The notes beneath the pieces are model-generated. The model saw only the letters and a list, made by a program, of their open reading frames with translations, made no database searches and had not been told where the DNA came from. DNA of 64,000 nt. Origin: Lepiota brunneoincarnata (taxonomy: Eukaryota; Basidiomycota; Agaricomycetes; Agaricales; Agaricaceae). A program made the translations under genes and the position numbers. Numbering within the stretch: the first letter of the stretch is position 1; the number at the start of each line of letters is the position of its first letter. The stretch lies in the NCBI GenBank assembly GCA_023014365.1, contig JAEBUN010000033.1, forward strand, positions 248,001-312,000, given 5' to 3'. Positions 25,744 to 34,854 of the stretch are shown in pieces.

Positions 25744-26115
25744 TCAGGGAAGCGGTAGCAACACTTGAAGTAGCGGGTTAGAGCCTAGTTGAACATCATT
25801 AGAATATTACACAGTGCACGGAGTTTCGGTCCGACTCACAAGGTATCTGAAAATATCCCGTCAGAGTATATGGTCAGAAAGAGTGCCTCCGGTCATTCGT
25901 AGAAAGGGAAGCCTTACCGTGCCCCAAATGAACCCGCCTTATGGTAGTAATGGGTCAGGACGGATCCCCTCTCTAAAGTTTGAGAAGCACTCACAAGGTT
26001 CGCCCAAACCAGGGATGTACGGGGTCGTGGTTATATCACCCTCTTGCGCGACGGGCGTCGCAGAAACAAGAGCGACAGAGAGGAGCGCACTCAACAAAGT
26101 CTTCTTGAACATCAT
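25744..26115 (-). CDS. Putative very short secreted peptide (about 60 residues)
   Basis: I do not recognise the family. The start at 26115 opens a textbook signal peptide (MMFKKTLLSALLSVALVSAT) followed by PVAQEGDITTTPYIPGLGEP. The best splicing is 26115-25995, 25937-25918, 25846-25840 and 25784-25744. This adds CGFIWGT, IP and C plus SNPLLQVLLPLP before a TGA. All introns are GT-AG and all phases agree. The first intron has a CTGAC branch site just before its acceptor. A TATATAAAAG box at 26192-26201 on this strand sits about 80 bases upstream of the ATG. The mature peptide would have two cysteines. The 20-nt and 7-nt exons are inferred, so the signal peptide exon is firm but the tail is less so. 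Confidence 0.55.
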
Positions 26116-26191
26116 GTTTAAACAATTGAGCGTTGGAGCGGTCTTGGGGGTTGGACAGATCCTGGGGGTTTTTAGTCTCCAGGTGGAGCTC

Positions 26192-26201
26192 TTTTATATA
26201 C
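26192..26201 (-). promoter_or_regulatory. TATA box of the small secreted peptide gene
   Basis: On the minus strand the sequence reads TATATAAAAG, about 80 bases upstream of the start codon at 26115. It is one of the two clearest TATA elements in the window. Confidence 0.55.
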
Positions 26202-26850
26202 ATCCTGCCCGCAGACAAAAGGGTCCTTTGTGTAAGGGCTCAGGCCTCCCTAGTACCGGAATGTAAGTTTTACTGAATCATGAAGGGTGGGCAGCCGTCC
26301 TGAAACAGGTGTTTGACAGAATGTCAACGCGACATCGCAGAAATACTGAGCGGCGTAGGATCCTGCTTTGCGTAAGATGGTGGCTAGCAGTCATGCTTAG
26401 CCAATGGGGAGTATAGGTCGGGCGCTGAGCACAATGCTCGCCGCACGGGATCACTAAGAATAGGGTCGATTATTGGCAGACTGTCAAAAAGTATGTTCAT
26501 TTGTCTTCACAGCCGTGCGACCGCCCAGAGTTTGGCATTCGATGGGCGCACAGGAATGGTATTTAATGCGGCTCTGGGCTCGGAAAGTGGTTGCGCTGTT
26601 GGTTTCAGGACGCGGAGGAGATTATCAACCCCATGGGCAATCAATGCATTCTGACTTAAAGTTCATTCTGAGTGGAGGTTCCCGTGATATGCCTACGAAC
26701 GACAAATAATCCAACTACAAGACTAGGGAGCAGTGTGTGTGACAGCCGCTCACATAACCATTATCTCATTCCCAACCTTCCCCTCTCACTGCGATCATCA
26801 AGGCCATTGACTAATGTCGCCATGAGGTATTCAAAAAGCGCGTTGGTATA
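26202..26850. other. Intergenic region, nothing recognised
   Basis: Interval between the promoter of the small secreted gene and the stop of the MIX17-like gene. Short open frames only; no RNA gene, repeat or conserved motif was seen. Confidence 0.4.
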
Positions 26851-27457
26851 TTAATAAGGAGCAGCAGCGGCTTGGCACTAAGAGAGATGAAATGAGTCGA
26901 GGAAAGCAGGCAGTGGCGTCGCGAAACGAAAAACTCACGGCCTTCAACTGCTCAAGGTACCATGTGCATGATGGTAGGTCGGCCTTCTCTAGGCATTTGG
27001 TGAATTCTGAAGGAGATTAGGTCAGGCAAATCAAGGAGCAGGAATCTGGAAAGCTTACCTTTGGCCTGAATTTCGCAGCTAATCCCGGAACTCTGTTGCT
27101 GCTGAACGGGAGGAGCAGCGGGGGCTTCCTGGGCTGCAGCCGCATGGCCTCCGCCACCGAACAGCATGCTTGAGATTCCGTGACCAATGGTCGAACCTAC
27201 AGCTACGGAACCAGCAGTCGCAGCCATCTGACCAAGGAGGCCAGGCTGCTTTGGCTGGGCAGTATGAGCAGCGGCTGCTGCAGGGGGGGCTGGCAGGGGG
27301 GGCATGTGCGTAGGGTGGTGCAGCAGCGGTTGAGGCACTACGGGTCTGGGCAGGGGCAGCGCGAGGTGCAGCAGAGGTGCGAGAGCGTGATGAGCGCTAC
27401 ACAAAAGTCAGGATATCATGAAATAGAAGATGTAGATAACAGTGGACTTACAGGCAT
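26851..27457 (-). CDS. MIX17: MIX17/CHCHD2-like twin CX9C mitochondrial protein, with apparent 1-base frameshift
   Basis: Exon 1 is only ATG CCT (27457-27452). Exon 2 (from 27396) encodes an Arg/Ser/Ala-rich N-terminus and the conserved core QPKQPGLLGQMAATAGSVAV followed by GSTIGHGISSMLFGGGG. Later exons give CEIQAKEFTKC, CTWYLEQLKAC and a stop at 26851-26853. Both CX9C motifs of the CHCH fold are present, so the protein should be imported into the mitochondrial intermembrane space by Mia40. The N-terminal frame and the core frame differ by one base across two G7 runs (C7 in the coding sense) at 27283-27289 and 27296-27302. One C too many would explain it; otherwise the gene is complete. Start-to-start distance to the divergent MBA1-like gene is about 200 bases. 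Confidence 0.88.
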
Positions 27458-27655
27458 GGTTGTGGTCGCGAGAGAAAAAGGCGGCAGTGGAGGATGCAGG
27501 AAAAACGAGTGACGAGTGAACCCGGCAAATAACCGGAAGCATTTGTCAAACATAACCAAACAAAGTCGGGTAGCCCGAATTTTAACTTTTGTGCGCCTCG
27601 CGTCGCGTGTTATTGGGTGTGTCGGTGCTATTATCCACCTCCCTCGTCGTGACCC
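27458..27655. promoter_or_regulatory. Shared promoter of MIX17-like and MBA1-like genes
   Basis: A 198-base gap between two divergent start codons, so both genes must be driven from here or from overlapping leaders. No TATA box was seen. Both products act in mitochondria, which would fit co-regulation. Confidence 0.55.
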
Positions 27656-28913
27656 ATGGCATCCAGGGTCTATGCAACATACTTCAACCCCCCCATACAC
27701 ATCCGATCGGGCCTTCGGGCTACTACTGCTTGCTCGTCCCAAGTCGTCTTCTCGCCATTCTACCGCCGTGCATATGCAACGGCGACGGCTGCCGCTACAA
27801 ACAAGAGTAGACCTGCACCTACGGTGAAGAAACCACCAGTGTCTACGGAACGAACTGGAGCCATGGCTGGTGGATCCGCATCTAAGGGTACCTCCTCAGT
27901 AGCGACGTCTTCAAAGTCACAGCTGCCGTCCGAGAAGGCGCAGATGGAACAACTTGACCGAATCCTTACATTCTCCCAATTGATGCCTACGGCAGACGTA
28001 TGGGGTCAGAAAGTGGAAACACTGGGTGCGTTTCTTCCTCAACCACCATCACCCTGCGGCATTGATAGGAGCTCATGGTATGCTTTACAAGGAAGATGTG
28101 ATGATTCCATATTCCGTCTTTTCTTCCCGGAATCACAGCATATGGTCACAATTCTGGAACAATCGGCTCAATGATTTGAAAAATACAATCAGTATGCTTG
28201 CACTCGCAAGGAATAACGCGATCCCCGGTGTCAACACTGGGGCAGACCGCTTCTTCAAAAAGCTCTTCAGATGGCCATTCTATATGTTCACAACACTGTC
28301 GACAAAGCCAGCAAGCTGGTTGGCTCCGATGCGACAGCTCGCTCTTGGCACTTACACACAGTTGAACGTTGCCATGGCCAGGTTTGTTATCCTTCTGGCT
28401 CCGTCGATTTGCTGACTTGAGCTTTTGAGATTAGGAATGACCTAAAGGAGATTAAACGGATTAGCGACGGATTCCTTCCTCGCGGACACGTTAGCTGCCC
28501 AGAAAAAGAGAACTCCCGTTCACACTTATGTCTGGCGCTTCCACCGCGAAGTCAATCCTGCCCAAATAGTGTCTCTGCGCGTTACAGAGGGATATTTATC
28601 CCCTGAGGAGCCCAAGTTTGGAAATCGTTTGATGGTACATGCCCTAGTCAAGTTCGACACCGAACAGGTTCGTACCTGGCTCCTACTACCTTTTATTCAT
28701 ATTCATAAATTTCCGCAGAGCCTTGAAATTTATGACCGTCGTGGCAACGCGCTTCACAAGCCTGCTATGGACATCCCTGAGACGAAGGATGGTATTGTGC
28801 CGGCTGAGAAACAGCGCGTGGTCCAGTATCTTGTCCTAGAGAAGCGAATGTGGTATGATGGACCATGGATGATCAGGGATCAGGTTTGGGAGATTAATCC
28901 TAAGAAAGATTGA
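27656..28913 (+). CDS. MBA1: MBA1/mL45-like mitochondrial ribosome-associated protein, with apparent 1-base insertion
   Basis: Four exons: 27656-28025, 28069-28381, 28435-28667 and 28719-28913. The N-terminus (ASRVYATYFNPP...FYRRAYATAT) is a typical mitochondrial presequence, rich in Arg, Ser and Ala. The middle and end show the Tim44/Mba1-like domain: GAHGMLYKEDVMIPYSVFSS, ARNDLKEIKRIS, HTYVWRFHREVNPAQIVSLR, and KRMWYDGPWMIRDQVWEI near the C-terminus. Mba1 tethers mitochondrial ribosomes to the inner membrane for co-translational insertion; mL45 is the animal homologue. In exon 3 the frame that encodes KEIKRIS must shift by one base at about 28464-28470 to reach TDSFLADTLAAQKKRTPVH. As written the gene is broken there. 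Confidence 0.9.
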
Positions 28914-31431
28914 TGAACGTAATAAGTCTTCCGTTCTGTGCACTTAGATTTTTAATATACTTGGTTGCTTGCTGATGCATCCCGTTCTTTAGAGCTCAGA
29001 GCGTCCAACATAGGATTCGATTGCTAGGAGCCTGTCATCAAAAAAGGCACAAGATGCGTGACCGGCGATTTACGCTACGCTCAATAGCTTCTCTGATCGC
29101 GCAACTTGCCCTCCATTCTTATTGAAAATCCTCCCACAGTAGACCCTCAGCTCTTACCCCGATGACCCACTCCATCCTGAAACTGCTCAGCACTTTTATT
29201 GTTCTGGGTTGCCGAGAAATCTGGCGGTGATATCTTAGAGTCGCGTACCTGGAAATGTCGTTCCTAGTCCAAAAATACGCGATAATATGGCTTTTCGTCC
29301 TGACAATAAAACCTAATCTCCGAGCCCCTCGAGGTGTTTGCAAAGCTCAACAACTGCGCAATCATACATATACGGTCGATCTAATCTAGTCTTCTAACTA
29401 AAATAACACCGTTCCATTTCAACACAGAAGATGTCTACGCAGACCAGAGCAGGACTGCCTGTATTAGCAGCTGCTCAGTTTCACGATAGTACCCAGGCTA
29501 TATCAGCGTTCGACGTGGCGAGTTCGCCCGGCTGGGGATTAGATCTTGCCAACTTGCTATGATTAAGGGTCCACCAAATAACCCATCGAACGTGAAATGA
29601 AAGTGGAGATTGCCGCTCTTCCAGAGGTTTCCGCGGATGGGAGGATGTAGGGGTTGGCGATTCACCGAAAGCCGAGTTGACAAGGCAAACGGTATCTTGC
29701 ATGCTTGTGGATCGCAAGCGATTTCATCGGGTGGAAATCAGAGGAGTACATGGCATTAATGGAGTTTGAGTCGGACCTTGGTGGGAGCGTTTTTTTACAG
29801 TAGTCGCAATGTCACATCCCCGCAGTGCTGTGTCGCGTCGGTTTCGCCACCGCCAGTGAAGGGCAGGACAGCAGTGTTTGTGCTGAGCGTGGTTGCGCTT
29901 CGGCCCGCGTCCTGGGTTGTTTTAGATATGCTGCGTTGGACTAGGATCAGTGCTAAAATTTCCGTCGTTTCTGGGACAACGTGGCTATGGACGTGAACTA
30001 GCGCATAGCCTGCGCATTTGTTCATCAAGACTCGACATTAATCAGAGTGAGCGCATACTTGTTCGCGTCTAGGGCCGATGTTTCCGCCCTTGCATCAGAT
30101 TGAACATTAGGCTCCACTTAAGGTAACCGTAGGCTATTGTTGCCCAGTTACCACTTGACCCACCCCAGCGTCTATTAAAGATAGGAATGAATCAGTATCG
30201 TACTTCTTGTAACCCCCTACAGCCTGGACGTTCGCTGGCCCGACTCCACGGAGAGATATACTGCATTTCAATCGCTTGACTGATACAATGCAAATTCCTC
30301 CAAAAATCATTGTTCTCCCATGTCAAAGCCCGGCTCCCAGTGAGCCCCGCTCCCGGAATCTGCATTTGTATCCCACTGAACCAACGTGAAGGTGGGTGGG
30401 AAGAACCGAGACTGGCGTCTTCAGTGGTAGCGATTGACACGATGAACGACCCACTCACCATAATCGTAGTCATCTGCCGCCGGACTCCATTCACGCGGTA
30501 CAGTGATACCGCTTCTCGTAGGTGAATATTGGCCGTGTGCGATGATGATCGCTGTGTCAAAACCGTCAAGCTAGTTTCGAATATCAATCATACCACGAAG
30601 AGGCGTCTCTCTGTACGTCCATCCATTGTCTATGTCACAAGCTTCCAATGTTTCGCACGACACGCTTCAAGATATGTTTCGGTGCCTGACGGATCTATCC
30701 AAGTACGAAAGCTATGCAAAAAGTAATCAAATGTCAAACGGGGGTGACAACATGTTATACGTCCCGCGAAGCTATCTCAGGTAGGAGGGGAATCAATCCA
30801 AGCCAGTGTACAGCTTTGGTGGCTACGCGGAGTCGGAGTGACTTAGGAAGCCATCTCTGCGCTCTCATCTGGATAACGAGCATTTGCCGCACTTGGACTC
30901 TAACACGAGGAACGAGTCAATATGGTTATGCATATGTAGTACCAGGACAGAGTTATATGTGTATGTCGGAGTTTGCCCGCTTGGGCGCTCAAGGCACCCA
31001 CATACGGCGGGTTCCCGCCGTTGCAAAAATATCTACCGGCTCCGATAGGCTCGTATGTTTCAGCAACAGTTATCACTGGCAACAAGGCGATGACCATTTG
31101 GGCAAGAAAAAAGAAGTGTATCGTCAAGGTGATACAACATGGGAAGTAATGTACTGGAAAAGAAAACGAACTGTTCGATAGTCTGTACCATGCCAGACCG
31201 AACTAAAAGGAACTAGAAAACATTGTTTATTCTATGAAAAACGGAGAATGGAGGGAGATTGGGGGTGAAAAAGCGGATGGGATGGATCGGAAAATAATTA
31301 AGATAAATTAAGGAAAGAGCGTGGGTAGTTCTGGGTATCAGACACTATATGAGTATACGGTAAGGGGAAAGGGGGTAAGAGGCTGCCGGCGCGGCTTGAT
31401 CGCGAATCGCGAGACGGTGGTGGCTGTTGTT
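28914..31431. other. Gene-poor region
   Basis: About 2.5 kb with only short, motif-free open frames (for example 30192-30587 minus and 30714-31181 plus). No RNA gene, repeat or mobile element was recognised. Confidence 0.45.
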
Positions 31432-33217
31432 TTACATGTATTCGTAATGACAGAAAGGATGTGCATGCACATCGCGATCGAGGAAGGCTCTAAGGAGTGT
31501 GAGGGTAGGTTGATAGATCAAGGAATAGAAGATCCAGAGGGTTAATGTGTAGAAGTTGAATGCCCCTGCAAGGAGACCATCCTTTGCGATCCTTTGATTT
31601 GCGAGAGGGCCGACTGCGGGGGATAGGGCATCTGGCGAAAGAGGATATACGGGGACCCCAGCCGTTGCTCCCGACGTCGGACTCTGGTGCGTTGTGCTTG
31701 ATAGCGAGTTGGTTCGAATGCGATCGAGGACCGGAGTGAATGCATTTTTGCTGGGGCTAATATTGATGACCGCGTTGGGAGCAGTCGAGTTGGTATTGTT
31801 AGTAGTGTCCTCTGGAGGGGAGGCCCTGGGTAAGGCGGCCTCGGCAGCCACAGGGGTGGGAGCGGCTTGTTCTGGAACCGCCGGAGTAGGAGCAGCCATG
31901 ATTGGCATGGGCTTTGGAGATTGGTTCGTTGCGGGTGGCAGGGGTAAAACTTGGGGAGCAGTGGCAGCGGCCTTTGCCTTGGTAAATGTCAGACAATTGA
32001 TGGCGACGTTCAGGTTCAAAGTAGTACACACCTTTGCTGCCTCTGGGCGTAGGGGAAGGAGCTCAACGAAGCGGGTAACTTTAATCTTGGGGCCGCTGGT
32101 ACCAAAATACCTAGTGGACTCAAATGACCAATGCAAAGACCCGACGATCCAATCGGCCAAGCCGTTGGCATAAATGTCCACTTGGCGGTCAATCTCTGGT
32201 CCCCAAGAAGGCAGCTTCGCCCTTTCTGACTTGAAGCGGTCAATTGATTGCTTGCACATATCTCCGACAAAATCTACAGCGGACTGCAGGTCAAGCCCCC
32301 TTTGGTGCATCACAACTACGATCATGTTGTGGGTATCCCCTTTGGATTGTTCGACGTTGTATGAGAAGATATCCTAAACGATGTCCAGAATCAGCACAAA
32401 GTGTCATCCACGGAGGTTAAGTGACTTACGTTGGACCAAGTGACCAGGTCGTTAGTAGCCTCTCCCAGAGCACGGATTGTGGGATGATCCATGACTTCAT
32501 CCGGTATATTGAGGTTATTAGCGACTACAAGGGGAATTAAGTAATGCTGTCATCATAGCTTTAGGTGGGACTCACATTCAATTAGGGCCCAGCATGGTTT
32601 ACACCCGGAAGTATCGCGACGCAGGGCTATGTAAGGTTCGAGGTCGGGTATTACACCTGTGGCGCGATCTAAAGCCTGTTGGGTTACGCTTGCGAAAAAG
32701 AAATCCATCGTCTCAATGAAACGTTGTTGGGTTCCGGGCGACGCTGTTAGAATCATCCGTTTATACAAACTAATTCAGAGTCAGGTCAGCGGAAGTAGGG
32801 TCGAATGAATGTTTATACGTACTCTCGCGTCATCCTTCCAATACGTACTGGGCAGCGGTATGTATAGGGGTGATAAAGAGAGTTTAATACCACATTCCCG
32901 ATGCTGCGTGTTCCGCGGTTATCCATATCGTCGGAGAGGTTGTCGAGGTGGAATAAGAAGGTCAAGAAGTCGTTGCACAGTTTCAGCTGGGGGCATGCAG
33001 CGTTGGGGTAGGTCATAGCGGTCAGCAAACCTGCATTGAGCCCATGGTATGCATGACGCTTATCCCCAACGAGATTGTCGCCCTGAAAGAGCCATTTCTT
33101 TGTTTCCGCCGTGACCTGCTTGCGGTGGCGACTAACTCGTAGTTTGAAGTCGCAGTGAGAGACGAGGTCGGGAAGGGTGAAGTGTGTAGGGGCAGCCGTC
33201 TTGGTGGGAGGTGCCAT
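31432..33217 (-). CDS. Sesquiterpene synthase of the protoilludene-synthase type with long C-terminal extension
   Basis: Five exons (33217-32823, 32769-32576, 32524-32430, 32373-32032, 31977-31432), all in phase, about 523 residues. The class I terpene cyclase core is complete: the aspartate-rich metal site FLFHLDNLSDDMD (a D-N-L-S-D-D variant), the pyrophosphate-sensing region near DLEPYIALRRDTSGCKPCWA, the NSE/DTE motif in NDIFSYNVEQSKGDTHN, and the C-terminal RY signature STRYFGTSGPKIK. These features are those of basidiomycete enzymes that cyclise farnesyl diphosphate to protoilludene-like products. The core ends near residue 342. The remaining 180 residues are an Ala/Pro/Ser/Thr-rich linker and a hydrophobic segment (FYTLTLWIFYSLIYQPTLTL), unusual for this family. 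The 54-nt intron before the extension is a multiple of three. Confidence 0.93.
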
Positions 33218-34854
33218 GAGGGTCGCGAGACAAGGAAATTAAAAGAAGGAACTGTAGAGAGCGTCGAGTGAGGGGGGGGGGGATGGAGGGAACGGGGAAG
33301 AGGGGAGGAAAGGGATTGGGATTAACCAAAGGGCAAGACACGTTTTATAGGAGCATTTGGGATCGGTTAAATTTGAGATGATGATGTCGTCTAATGAACC
33401 ACCGCATCCCGGCAGACCCAAAGGAAAGTTTCAGAGTTTGCGCCCTTTGCGCACTGTTGGGGAGAGGCACGGAGACGGATCTGGAGATTCCACAGGACTC
33501 AAGTTGCCTTTTCCATATTACCCACTGACCCCGATCCGAAATCATCGACTTTGCTGATCTATGGCTGTGAAGGGTTGTAGCGAGCTGATACGGTCCGTAA
33601 TGCGCGACTTGCCAACTTGGCGGATCCAGTGACGAGCGGCATCGCCCTCCGGACATCATTGTTTATTTTACCGTTGAGATCTGTAGTTATGTCGGCTTGG
33701 ATGGCGTTGGAAGAATGGATATCAGTCAGACGGTGGCAGGTGTTTTCGTGAGAAAAGAGCGTTCTTACGAGTCAGCATCATTGAGCCTCGCGTTTCATAT
33801 TCTTTTTTTCGCGCCAGGCTGCTGCCTATGGACGAATTTGAGGTTGTGCAACGTTGGGCGCGGCGTGCCGATAGAAGATTCATCAGGATGAGAACCTGGT
33901 AATGCCGACTGGACTGTCAGAAGAGCTTATTTCCAGAAGCAAAGTAGCAACATACGGACTGCGCAAGGACTTGCCAGCCATCAATGGAGTCATTCAGAGC
34001 CAGCGGGTGTTGCCGGAACTGGCCCGCGTTCTTAATTTAGCACACGGTCCTCATTTGGACAGCCAGGGCTGTAGCGGAGGTCGAACAGCTGAAATGGTTC
34101 CTGAGAGCGGGCTTGGTAGCTCAATGGAGCATCTTGTGAGATCTCTCGGGCACACAGGTTAGTGGGTATTTTTCATGGAGCAAATTGGTTCCCCGATTGT
34201 TAAGCAAATTTACCTTCAGTTACGACGGCCACGATGCTGGGAATTGATCGATCGCTTAAATGAAGGTCATACATATTTCTTGGATAAAAATCGAGATGAG
34301 AGGGTCTGGTTCATAAATTTACGGGACTGCGTCCTTTTGTTGAACTGGTGTGTTCGGCAAAGGGTTGTTCGAATATGTACAAATAAGGATTGTAGGGCAT
34401 CGAGGGAGGTTCTCAGTTAATTGTGACCGAGTAACTCGAATAATGATCTGCTGCGAGGCCTGCCGCATCCTTGCTGTGGTTGAGCTGTGAAGACAGCAGT
34501 CAGTGGCGGGGTATCCCCGGAACACGAGAGAAAATAACGAAAGCCAAGCAAGGAGCTGGTTCGGCTAAACGCCTAGTGAGTTCGAGCATAAACCAGCCTC
34601 CACGAGGATAAACTGGCTATACCGTTTGCGAGTAAATGGCAGAAAGGGTCCAAGCGAGCTATGTAGGGCCTGCTTGGGCGTTGGTGGATGAACAAGGCCT
34701 AATGGAGTCACGGACAAGCACGCGTACACAACCGAACGCAATTGGCACCGATAACATGCATCACTCCAGATACCTTTCCTCATTGTACTTTCTCCACCTG
34801 TACAACCACTCTATCCTCATAGATCGCACAAGTCTGTGCGTTCGTTCTTAATTT
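33218..34854. other. Intergenic region between terpene synthase and MFS transporter
   Basis: About 1.6 kb holding the promoters of two divergent genes. A G-rich run (about 33270-33305) lies just upstream of the synthase start. A TAGCTCAATGG stretch at about 34118 looks like a tRNA D-arm, but no T-arm or acceptor stem follows. No gene was recognised. Confidence 0.45.

Noticed and set aside
34105..34170. tRNA-like sequence (TAGCTCAATGG resembling a D-arm)
   Set aside because: No T-arm GGTTCGA-type sequence, no pairing acceptor stem and no plausible anticodon arm at the right spacing.
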